Source of the DNA: Prionace glauca
Taxonomy: Eukaryota > Chordata > Chondrichthyes > Carcharhiniformes > Carcharhinidae
NCBI GenBank assembly: GCA_037974335.1
Contig: CM075743.1
Span: 7,870,449-7,934,448 of the forward strand
Direction: 5' to 3'
Length of the DNA stretch: 64,000 nucleotides
Of the stretch, positions 23,540 through 35,900 are shown in pieces. A program made the position numbers and the translations under genes. Within the stretch, counting starts at the first letter, position 1, and each line of letters begins with the position of its first letter. The notes below the pieces were generated by a model. The model was not told the DNA's origin. It did not search any database and saw only the letters and a program-made list of their open reading frames with translations.

Positions 23540-26450
23540 AGCATCAAAACTATTTGCCTCTGTCTCTTGTGGTAGAATTCTCCACAGTCTATCATCATTC
23601 TCTGAGTCATGTTATTGCTCCTTATTCCCCGCTGGATGTATTGGTAACTACCTTGCGTTAATCGTCTCCTAAAAATGGGAGTATTTTCTTTGCAGGTACC
23701 CAATCCAATCTATTCAGAATTTTAAAGACCCCTGTCATATCTCCACTAAATCTTCCCTTTTCTAATGAAAACTACCCTGCCTGTCTAATCTTTTCCTGTG
23801 GCTGCACCATCCCCATTCTAAAATATCCTTGTAAGTCTTTTTTGTACTTTATCCAGTGTTTGTTTGATTTTTTACAGTCCTGATACCAGAGTTGTACAAG
23901 GTGCTGTAACTGCAGTCTAACTAGAGTTGTACATAATTTGGCTACTTTTCAATTTGATCCCACTGGAATGAAATCTCAATGCTTTGTCAATTTTTTTTTG
24001 CTGACTTGTTGTACAGCTTCTAATTATTTGTTAACCTGTATCTCTAGATTTTCATGCCCTTCTAACTCATTTCAGAAGCTTATTGTCGAAGGTAGAGATT
24101 GTTTATTATTTCAAAGTGCATCATCTTGTATTCATCTGGAGGAAAGTTTCTTTGTTACTTACCCACCCAGTCTGCAAGTTTTCTAATCGATTTCTGTATT
24201 ATGTTATACTCTAAGTGACAGCCATATGCTCAGTTTGGGCATAATTTAAACATTTTCATAGGGTTACTTATTCCCAAGTCCTATTATTTATGTACATCAT
24301 AATTAACAGTGTTTCCATCCTGATCATTGTGGAATATCACTTTCTATCTTCTCCCAATCTGAACAACTGTTCTTTTCTCATTCCCCCCAACTCTCTGATT
24401 TTTTATTTTTTTCACCAATTTGCTGCCTTTTCGGCTATTAGTTGAAAGGCAGTGACATTGTGCTATTGTCCCTGGACTAGTAATCCAGGGACCCTTATCC
24501 TAAAAACACGATCCCTAGTTCTGGATTTCCTCAACAATGAGAACATTCTTTCTGAATCTACCCTGTCTCACCCTGTTAGAATTTTATAAGTTTCTATGAG
24601 ATCCCCTCTCACTCTTCTAAACTCCAATGAATATAATCCTAATGGACTTAGCCTCCCCTCATCCGACAGGAGTCAGCCTGGTAAACCTTTGTTGTCCTCT
24701 GTCTATCACAAGCGCCTCCTTCTTCTGATAAAGAAACCAGCACTGCACACAACGCTCCAGGTGTGGCCTCACCAACACCCTATACAAATACAGCAAAGCA
24801 TTCACATTCCTATATTCAAATCCTCTCGCTCTGAAGGCCAATATACCATTTGCCTCCTTTACTGCCTGCTGTACCTGCGCATTCACTTTCTGTGACTGAT
24901 GCATGAAGACACCAAGGTAATGCTGAGTATCCACCTCTCTCAATTTACACCCATTTGAATAATAACTTGCCTTCCTGTTATAATCCAGGTCAGAAACTCC
25001 AAGGTATTCTGTGAAGTTGGCTTGGACAATAAGTTTTGGATTTGAATTTGGCTAGGGTAGGCATGAGATGTTTCAATTCAAGTCTGATTCAAATAACTCC
25101 CTAGGGAGCTTTTATCAAACAAAGTTTATTTAAGAATACAGTTAACACATAGAAAGAAAATTATCAATAACTTTTACCAAGTAGAAAAAAGAACAAACAT
25201 GGTATTGCATCAATCTTAACAACTAAATGCATTGTTCCAATAGAACAAACCTCCTTCAAAATATGTACCTGCCACAGCTTTAGCACAGAAAATGAGAATG
25301 CTCACTTGATGCTGGAACTTAGTTCTTTGGTTGGATTCTGTAACTTTCTTCACACAGTGAGGACAAGCTTGAAGCCAGAACAGCTTCTCAAAACACCAGA
25401 GAGAGAGACAGGGAGAGAACACCGCAGCCAGTCTGAAGTAAAACACCTTCTCACCCAAGACTGAAAGTGAATCATTAGATATCTCTGTGGAGGAACCACA
25501 TGAATTTTACTTGTCAAGCAATCTTCCCACAACACTTTAATAGTTCGTAAAATGCCAGAAAAGAAATTAGACCCAGAGTAAAAATAAACAAAACCTTATT
25601 TAACCCACTTACACAGCAATAAAAGAACTTCTAAGCAGGCAGCTGGAGCCATAACAAAAGCAAAAGGCTGGCTTGCAAACCGCAGAGAACATGATTTAAA
25701 AAAAAACATTTCTTGAAGGTACAGTAGCGTCACATTTCTTTTATTGCTACTGAAGTGGATAACCTCAAATTTATCTACATTATCCTGCATCTGCCACACC
25801 TGCCAAATTATACTGAAGCACCTCTGCATCCTCCTCACAGCTTACCCTCCCATTCAACTTTGAATCATTTGCACACTTGGAGATAATTTAATAACTCTTC
25901 CAAATCGTTAATATATAACATGAATAGTTGGGATTCTCACACAGATCCTCATGGTACCCTACTAATCACTGCCTGCCAATTGGAAAAACATCCATTTATG
26001 CCAACTGTTTGTTTCCGATCTGCTAACTAGCTTTCTATCCATCACAATGTACCACCCTCAATCTCATGTGCCTTAACTTTACAGTCAACTATATGAGACC
26101 TCATCAAAATCCTTCTGAAAGTCCAAATAAACCACATCTACCCGTTCTTCTTTGTCAACTCCATCCTCAAAAAATTCCAACAGATTCATCAAGTATGATT
26201 TCCACTTTGTAAATCCATGTTGACTTTGTCTAATTATATCACTGTCTCCCAAATGCTGAGCTGTGAAATGCTGAGCAATGAAATGGACTGTAACAACTTC
26301 CCCAGCACTGACATTAGTCTCGGTGGATATAGTTCGCTGTTTTCTCTCTACCTCCCTTTTTGCGGGCTTGCATTAGCTACCCTCCAATCTGTAGGAACAA
26401 GTCCAGCGTCCAACTAATTTTGGGAAACGTTCACCAATGGATCTATTATT
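23540..26450 (-). mobile_element. Old CR1-like LINE remnants, broken by other sequence
   Basis: Three minus-strand segments, 23540-24240, 24490-25000 and 25720-26450, correspond to successive parts of CR1-type elements. The second encodes AVKEANGILAFRARGFEYRN and YRVLVRPHLERCVQCW. They are older and far more decayed than the 8.5 or 47 kb copies. The stretch 25010-25720 between them is unrelated and I cannot name it. This block is absent from the mirror position on the right arm, where homology stops near 62255. Confidence 0.6.
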
Positions 26451-26658
26451 TCCAGGGAATCGGAACCAGGAGCTCATTGTTAACTGATTAAATATGACAA
26501 TGAAACCAAATTGGCAGCAGCAGTAAAACTGGAGGGAACAACTCAGAGAGTACAGACGAATTGACAAAATAAGTTTGTGGACAGTTCATCACAGATAAAA
26601 TTTAATTGCAAACTAAGAAGGAATAATATTCATCACATGCTCTTCATGAATACTTTTC

Positions 26659-26934
26659 CTAATGAGTTATGTTAGTATATATTGCCATTTCAGATTCATC
26701 AGAGTTTGTGTGTTGCTCTTTGGGAGCTATCATTGAACTTTGACGCATCCTCATTGTTAACCGAGTGCCTCGACCTCTGAACTCTTCAGGCTTTTGAATC
26801 TGCAGTGCTGCATATGTGACTCTATCCTCATTGTTAGCGAAGTGGACAGTTTGCTCGCTGTGTGTTTCTGCTGAGTTCCCTCGATTGTGCTTTACACTGA
26901 CATACACAATGTTCTCTTCTGCAACTGCTAATTG
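26659..26934 (-). CDS. Gene 1 exon: ITIM tail, 91 residues, stop TAG
   Basis: Acceptor TATATTGCAG. Motifs in order are ENIVYVSVK (ITIM, I-x-Y-x-x-V), RVTYAALQI (ITIM, V-x-Y-x-x-L) and EMAIYTNITH (Y-T-N-I, ITIM-like and also a YxN Grb2-type site), then stop. It differs from the mirror exon at 61792-62067 at six bases, all replacement, with no tyrosine lost. Confidence 0.9.
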   Translation of the reverse strand, partial: QLAVAEENIVYVSVKHNRGNSAETHSEQTVHFANNEDRVTYAALQIQKPEEFRGRGTRLTMRMRQSSMIAPKEQHTNSDESEMAIYTNITH

Positions 26935-29900
26935 CTGCAATATAGAAAATAAAGATCCAATTTATTTGCATTTATTTTGAATGGAGATTTGTGGAGAAAT
27001 CAATATCTAGATTATTGCAAATCGGTTCACAAGTGATCGCAACATTCGATAATCTATCTCCAGCGGTGAAACACATCATTTGCCCCAACTCCACATAAAC
27101 CTGTCCAGTTAATCTCATCAAAATAACATTCAAATCCTTTCCTTCCCATGTGCTTATCCAGCTTCTGTTTGAATATATTTCAGCTATTTGCCTCCACTGT
27201 TCCCTGTGCTGGAAAATTCCACATTCTGAACACTCTGGGTAAAGATGTTTCTCTTGAATTCGCTGTTGGATGAACCTTTTTTATTCACACAAGGAATGTG
27301 GTCGTCGCTGGCTGGGTCAACATTTGTTGCCCATCCATAATTGAACTGAGAGACTTGCTCGGCCATTTCAGGGGGAATTTATGGGTTGTATGTCGACCAG
27401 ATCAGGTATAGGCAGCAGATTTCCTAAGGGAAATGTCCCTAAATGGCATTAGTGAACCAAATGGGGTTTCTACTGCAATCAACAATAGTTTTATGATCAT
27501 CATTAGACCCTTAATTCCAGCATTTTATTGAGTTCTGCCTTCGTGGTATTTGAACCCAAGTCCCCAGAGGATGATCCTGCATCTCTAGATTACTAATCCA
27601 ATACCAATTCATCAGCACCTGTTATTAATAACTATCCACTGTTTATGGTCACTGCTTTTGGTCTTGTCTGTAAGTGGGAACATCTTTGTTATCTCTACCT
27701 GAATCTTGAAGATCTCAATCAGATCATTAATCAGAGAAGAGAGGCCCAGCTTGCTGAATCTAGCCTTAGTTTTTTTTAATTTTCCAAGGCAGAATGCGAG
27801 AAGGAATTTTGCCGCCATTCAGTGAAATTGTACCTCATATCCTCGGCAGACCAGATGAAGCTTTCGGGATTTTAAATCAGCCTTTATTCACCCTTTAGTG
27901 AGGAAGTCTGCCTCCCACAAGGTGGCATACTGGTACAGGGCACGCACTATTATAACTTTACATACTTTACATATAATTCTCATACATCAATCACAAGTAT
28001 ACATTTGTTCAGAACTCATTGATATCCAATTACAGTGAATAGTTCTGACTATTTCATATATGTCAGATGAATATAGTTAACCAGGTATATCCTCTGTATT
28101 TAAAGTTTTAAGTTTATTTATTTGTTAGTCACAAGTAAGTTACTGTGAAATTTCCCGAGTCGCCACAGTCCCGTGCCTGCTCGGGTCAATGCACATGACT
28201 AGCCTGTCTTTCCGAATGTGAGTGGAAACTGGACCACCCAGTGGAAACACACACACAGATACGGGGAGAATGTGCAAACTCCATACAGTGACCCAAGCCG
28301 GAATTGAACCAGGTCCCTGGTACTGCGAAGAAGCAGTGTTAACAATTGTGCTAATGTGGCGCCCCCTATATGCTTGTCTAATTATAATTATTCATAACGA
28401 ATGAGGTTTGCCACATGATTCCACCATCTAAACATCCACGCCTGCTGCTATAGCTTGTGATTATCAGAGTTCTCTCCCTCTGTCCCTCGATCAGCTTGTG
28501 TGTGCTGCCCATCTGTAATTGTGGGAACTGCACTGAAACATCTTGACAGCAGCTTCCCAGTGAACTGTGCTGTAATTAATTCGCAGGGGAACAGGACTGC
28601 ATTCAATGACGCAAATCTCTTCAGAATGACAGCATCTTTCACATTACTATCTCAGTAGAATCAGCAGCGATCCTAAATTGGAACTAACTATGACCATATT
28701 TAACACAAAAAAGTACATTTATTTGGAGTCTTCAACATAGTAATATGCCCCAAGACCCATGGCAGCATCATCAGGTACAAACTGAAACTAAACCAAGGAA
28801 GGAGATATTAGTGAAGGTGACCAAAATCTTTCAAAGTTTTAAGGCAAAGACATTTTAAGGAATGCCTTAAAGGAATAATGAATTAGACAGAGAGGATGCC
28901 AAAGCTTAGGGATTAGGTGATACAGTTACAGCAAGGCCAATCTCTCATCACCGAACAAGGGGACTCATTAGCTTTTGATAGTATTTTCTTATTCTCAATT
29001 TTTGTTCTGTTTTGGCAGTAATACTTGAGACTTTACAGGAATAGACGAGAGCGTAAACTGACAAATGTCATCAAATCCAAATTTGGGATGAAATAATTAA
29101 CGAGGTCTCATTTCTGACGGTAAAGCCAAGGTCTGTCTCCCTTTGTGTCCATCCAATGAGATTAAAGATTGGAGCCAATCCAAGGTGTAGTTCAGTCAAA
29201 CAGCATCAATACATTTAAGGCAAATCCACAGGAGCAAATGTGAGTGAAAGGAACAGAAGATTATGCTGTTCGGGTTGGATAAAGAGGGATGGGAGGAGGC
29301 TTGTGTTGAGCATCAAATCCAGCATAGACCAGTTGGCCTGAATGGCCTGTTTCAGTCCTGTAAATTCTACATCATCCAGGTTTGAAAATTCCCAGACATT
29401 AGTCGAGAATTCATATTGAATCTCCTTACCTCATTGTCATAAAGATTATCATTGTCTCTTCCATGACCAATGTCATTTGTATCTGAAAAATGAAAATGTT
29501 AACATTGAAAAGGCTTTAATCAGAATGGTAGTTATAATTAGAATGTCTCAACTGAGCATGAGCTGCAGGGTACATGTCTCCTGCAGTATTTTGCATTTAA
29601 AGAAAGGCAAATGGGTTGTTATCTTTTGTTACGGACGAGTTACAAATGGGAAATAAGTGAGGCCTGGAGTGCTGTTTGTAGTTTTTGGCTCCAGATTGGA
29701 TATGCCCATCTTCAGTTCACTGTGCTAATTCCCAAGAAGGAAATTGTGTTCTGAGGAGAGACTGAGTTGCCCAGGTGAAATAACTTGAGATGACTCAATA
29801 TGGTTAAGTTACAAACTAAAGGATTTATTGATTAGATGAACTCTATACAATGAAGGGTTTAATGACACAATGATACAGATCTACTCCTAACAATGTCCTG

Positions 29901-32900
29901 CATTCATCAATAGCCTCCATCCCCCGGGGCTGTAGGCTCTCACTCCCAATAGGCTCCCTGATAGGCTTGTGCACTTGCATTCTATTGGTTACGGTCCAGT
30001 CACATGGCCCCTGAAGGATTGTGCAATAAAGGGCCAATGGGACCATACCAAACCAATATTCTCTGCTGTTCAGCAGGATGTGAGATGATCTCATTGAAAA
30101 TTTTTTTAAAATCTTAATTGAATTCATAGGGCAGATATGAGAAAATGTTTCCTCTGACTGGAGAATCTAGAACACAGAGTCCATAAGATTGTAAGAGCAT
30201 ATGATATAGGAGCAGAATTAGTCCATTCATCCTATCGAGTCTGCTCCACCATTCAATCATAGCTGATTAGTTTCTCAACCCCATTCTCCCACCTTTTCTC
30301 CAAAATCTATGATCCCTTCACCAATCATGAACCTATCTATCTCTGCCTTATATCTAGATGTCCCAGAGCGCACTGTGGGCCCATTTGCTGAGATTGGATG
30401 AGGTTACAGAAGGTTCTGTATCTTTGGAATTCTCTGTTGCAGCGAGCTATGAGTACATTCAAGTCAGACATCAATAGACTTTTGGGAGTTGGGGAACTAG
30501 GTTCTAATACAGAAAGATCACTGCAAGATTTCCCTCACACAGCTCAGCAAAGAAATGACTTGGTGCGAAATTTTCCCGTCCTGTCCACATTGTGAATCGT
30601 AGCTGGTGGGATAGAGAATTTGGTGGACCATTTAAAAGGTCTGTTGGCCTGGGACGGGAACTTTTAATCTTGGGACATACACGGCCAAAAAAATCCCACC
30701 CTTGGTCATAAACAAATCTACATTATCCTATTGAATGGTGGAGCAGATGGGCTGAGTGGCCTACTCCTGTTTCTATTTCTGATGGTCTTATGGTCTCTAT
30801 CACTCTAAACCCATGTTGAGTTTTACTTGTTCCAGAGTTCACAGGGTTATTTGTTGTTTCTGAACAACAGGAACAACTTCAATGTTCTTCCATGTTTAAC
30901 ACATCTATCTTAGAATGTGCAGGATACCAGAATCAGAGATGTTTGTTGATTGCAGCAAATTAGGTTCTCTTTATTTTCTTCAGAAAATTATTGAAATATA
31001 ACAAAATGATTCTGGAGAAACAGAAACTCACCCTTGTCAGTTTGCCTCCGGTACAAAAGTAGAGAAACAGCAAACACCACGAGAATGGCCCCCAGCACTC
31101 CGAGCGCAATGTAAATCAGACTGTGACACAGAGAATAGGAAATGAGCAATGTTGAACTTTACAATCATAGAAAGTTTACAGCACAGAAAGTGACCACTGG
31201 GTCCATCATGTCTGTTGTGTCTAAAAACCAGCCCCCCCCCAAGTTTAGTCCCACTCTCCAGCATTTTGTCCATTGCTCTGCAGATTACCCAGACATCTTT
31301 GAAATGAGTTGAGTGTTTCTGCTTCTATCACCCTTTCAGAAAACTGCAGCCCTCTGGGTGAAAACACTTGTTCTCATCTCTCCTCAAATCTTTCGACCAA
31401 TTTCTTTAAATTTATGCTTTCTAGTCACTGGTCTCTCTGCAAAAGTAAACTGGTCCTTCCTATCTGTTCGATCCGAGCCCCTTACAATGCTAAATGTCTC
31501 AATCAATTCTCCTCTAAATTAAGGAGAACAACTCCAGCCTACCAAATTTTCTTCTTAGCTGCAATTTTCCAGTCCTGGCAACATCCCTGTGAATCTCCTC
31601 TCTGATAAATCCTTTCTGTCATGAGGTGACCAGAACCGCACACAATACTCAAGTTGTGGCCTAACTAATATTTTATATAGTTCCAGCATTATCTTTCTGA
31701 CCTTATATTCCATACCTTGGCTAATAAATGAAAGGATTCCATGTGCTTTCTTAACCGCCTTATCGACCTGTCCTGCTACCTCCAAGGACCTGTGGACATT
31801 CATTCCAAGGATTTTCACTTCCTCTACAGCCCCCAGTATCCTCCCATTTATTGTCTAACCAATTGCTTTGTTTGACCTGCTCAAATAGATGGGCGGCACG
31901 GTAGCACAGTGGTTAGCACTGCTGCTTCACAGCTCCAGGGTCCTGGGTTCGATTCCCGGCTCGGGTCACTGCCTGTGTAGAGTTTGCACATTCTCCTCGT
32001 GTCTGCGTGGGTTTTCTCCAGGTGCTCCGGTTTCCTCCCACAGTCCAAAGATGTGCGGGTTAGGTTCATTGGCTATGCTAAAAAATTGCCCCTTAGTGTC
32101 CTGGGATGTGTAGGTTAGAGGGATTAGCAGGTAAATGTGTAGGGATGTGGGGATAGGGTCTGGGTGGGATTGGGTTCGGTGCAGACTCGAAGGGCCTGTT
32201 TCTGCACTGTAGGGTTCTAAAAAAAAATGCATCACCTCACACTTTTCTAGTGGAATTCCATTTGCCACTTTTTTGCCTACCTGAACAATCCTTTGATATC
32301 TAACTGCGGTTGATAGCAATCCCCCTCGTTATCTACAGCAATGATAATTTTCATTACATTACATATAAATCATTAGTATGCGCCAGAGAAAGCAGGGGAC
32401 CTCGCACTGAGGATTGGAACCAGCCTTCCAGTCACAAAAACAGCCATCAACAATCATCCTTTGCTTCCTGCCATAATTGATCCTTGGCCATTTGTTTAAG
32501 GAAGTGGATTTTGAAAGTATATAGCACTTTTTTTGGGTGGTCTAAAGAATTTTACAATCTAGGAAGTGCTTCTAAACAACCACCACAGTTGTTGTATGGG
32601 AAATGTGGCAACCAATTTGCACACAGCAAAATCTCAGAAACAGCAGTGAACTTTGACCAGATCAATTTTAGCCATTTCTTCAGGGTTCTCCTTATCTGCT
32701 TTCTCTGTAGATAAGAAGTGAACCTGCTGCGTGTTTCCAGCAGCATTTTCATCATTTTGATGTTTAATTGGTATTTTCTCCTCGTCATCATTATAGCCTC
32801 CGTGTTTACATTGGACAACAATAACTGCTCTTCTTTTATGCCCCAACTATGTTTGGGGTTGTGAGTTTTAACAGAAAAAGAAAAGGCTTGGTTTGCAAAC

Positions 32901-35900
32901 ACAAAACAGGTTTTAATGAAGAGCTGCTCTCTGCACTGCATCAAGTATAAAACTGACAGTAACACAGCAGCCTGAGCCCACACTCTAATGGTGTCACATC
33001 AAATCAACCCTTTTTAAAGCTCGTACCTTCATTATGAAGCGAACTTAACAGAATCTCACCAAGGTTCCTGATCTGAGAGCTATTGAGAAATGATGCACAG
33101 TATCCCGGATCGTCAGAGACTGGACATATGATCCAAGATGTGTGTCAGAACCCTGCAGATGACCCAACATGATGACCTCCATGGGAATTGCCTGGGACAT
33201 TGGAACTTCCAATGGACAATTCTGCTGTTCCCTGGGCCCCTCTGTGAAAATCTTCAGCTCTGGGTAAGAGCTTCAAACAACCTATTGGGGCTTACCTGGA
33301 TAATTACCCAGGAAATATTAGATGGAAAGAATCAAGTTTAACTTTTGAGTAGACACAGAACTGACCCCTGAATAATCACACTGACCCTGCTGATGAACCT
33401 CCTGACATATCATCTATCACTCCACATCTCTGACTATCCCATCTGACCTTGTGACTAAGCCACAACCTGAGGCAATCCGATTATTCTCTGCGACTATCCG
33501 ACATTCGATTACCCAATGTCCAAATCTGATTAGCCTCCAAACCAGGCTACCCCTGCCAACCTGACACAATGGCCACACTATTCATCTACCACCTCATCAA
33601 CCTACTACCTCACCCACCTGCTACCCGACCCTCCTGTCACCTCATCAACCTACTACCTCACCCACCTGCCACCCGACCCTCCTGTCACCTCATCAACCTA
33701 CTACCTCACCCACCTGCTTCCCTCCCCATCCATCACCTCACCTACCTGCAACCCCATCAATTTCACAGACTTACGAACTCACTCATCTGCCTTCTCAGTC
33801 ATCTACCACCCTTGCCTCCAACTACCAACACATCTATACACCTGTCTCCCTATCCAGCTTGCACCCTACCCACCTGTGGTCCTACAGAGTTGCAATGGAA
33901 TTCTCCGAGGGACACTGCACTCCACAGTTCTGGAGAGTCTTGACTCAGAAAATCAGACAAGAAATGTGGAGCTGAGTTGAGGATGGAAAGCTTCGAGTGG
34001 AATGGCAATCCAACAATGATTGCTGCTCTGTGACTGACCCAGGACAATAAATGATATCCATCCTTGTGCCAAAGTTGTTAAAGAGGATTTAATCACTCAC
34101 ACAGAAGCCATATCATTTCAACACTAACAATAAAAACAACGTACCTTCCAGCAAGTTTGGAGTTTGGAGTTGAGGAATGTGTTGGTGATACCGTTAAAGC
34201 TTCACGAGAATTTTCATGTCCAACTGAAACAAGGAAATAACATTCAGATCAGCCTCATTTTCATTGTCGTTAAACAAGAGAGTCACATTGTCAAGAGGCA
34301 TCTCGACCTGAGGGAGAACCTCGTTGAGGGAGCGCTTCATCTTGGGATGTGGGTGTCACTGTTTAGGCCAGCAGTTATTGTCCATCCCTAATTGCCTGTG
34401 AGACAATGGTCATGAGATGCCTCTTGAACCGCTGCAGAGACACTCCCATTATTGTGTCTTTTTGCCAAATCCTCCTGAATATCTGCTCCTTTTTTGCTTC
34501 CATTGTAAAAGCTATTATCGGTCCTCATTCTAATGCAATCCATACCTTAATAATCATTTGCATCAATAAAATTCTCCAAATTTCTCCTGCTGTCCTTGTT
34601 GTGATGATCTTAATGTCTTCTCTCCAGTATTTACTCACTTACTACTGGAAATAATTTGTCCAATTTATCTAATCAAAGCCTCAAGTAATTTTGAATAGAT
34701 CGAATGATTCTCTGCAGGTGTTAGCTGTTGGGAACACTCTTGTGTCTGCATCCACAAGGTTCTGTGGTCAATTCCTGCTCTAGAACTCAGAAATCAAAGC
34801 TGACACTCCTGCGCAGTACTGAGAAAGTGCTGCACTGTTGGAGGTGCTGCCTTTCGGATGGGATGTTGAACTGAATCCCCAATCTGCCTGCTCTATGGGC
34901 AGCATGGTGGCACAATGGTTGCACTGCTGCCTCATAGCGCCAAAGACCTAGGTTCAATTCTGGCCTCGGGTGACTGTGGAATTTGCACGTTCATGATTTG
35001 GGAGATAGAAGCCATCAGTTGGCAACAACTGAAATGGTTAATTGGGGAAACTGGCTTGAACGGTTCCTTTTGTATTGAGTCCCTTTGTTTTTGAACTCAG
35101 AGCTGGAGTCTGACTTCAACCGAGTGTGGAGGTTTAATGAGCTGAAGGAATTTATTGCAGGAGAAGGAGTGAGCTGTTGGTGAGTATCTGGTGAGTATCC
35201 GGGAAGTGATCAAGATCTATTGTCCAGGTATCGGGAGCATGGGTGGGGTTTTTGCCAACTTGTTAACCAGGGGAGCGTGGTCTAAGGTGCAATAAATCTG
35301 ACTCCATCTCTCTAGATCATTACTCGAAGCCTCTGAATTACAATTTCTCCAACATAATCATTGTTCTAACTGCCCTCTAGCTGCCAGACTCTGCGACAGA
35401 GTCGCTGAACAGAGACTGATAGCCAAGTTCCGCACACATGAGGACGGTCTCAACAGGGATCTTGGGTTCATGTCACACTATCTGTAACCCCCGTGACTTG
35501 CCTGGGTTTGCAAAACCTCACTTACTGTACTGTCTGGAGACAATACACATCTCTTTAAACTGTGATCAGTGCTCCTTCCACTCACATTATCAGCCACTTC
35601 AGGTCTTGAACAGCAGGTTAGGTGTAAGGATTCGCATTCTAATCAGTAATCTTTAAACTGTCTATGCTTTATATGCTCTGTTTGAGGCCAGAACTCTCCA
35701 TTCACCTGACGAAGAGGCAGTCCCCTCGAAAGCTTGTGAGTATATTATCAAATAAATAGGTTGGACTAAAACCTGGTGTTGTCAGACTTTTTACTGTGTT
35801 TACGCCAGTCCAACGCCGGCATACCCACATCGAGCCTTGGGATATCAGAGCTGTCAATGTCTCCTCCCAGATAAAGCACTGATCAGTCATTTCAGTTGAG

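Noticed and set aside
14912-32000. tRNA genes at the heads of the SINEs
   Set aside because: The A and B boxes are present, but the rest of a cloverleaf is not, and the heads are followed by the SINE body.
33569-33943. Proline- and histidine-rich repeat protein
   Set aside because: The frame is produced by a 48-bp minisatellite whose unit is a multiple of three.
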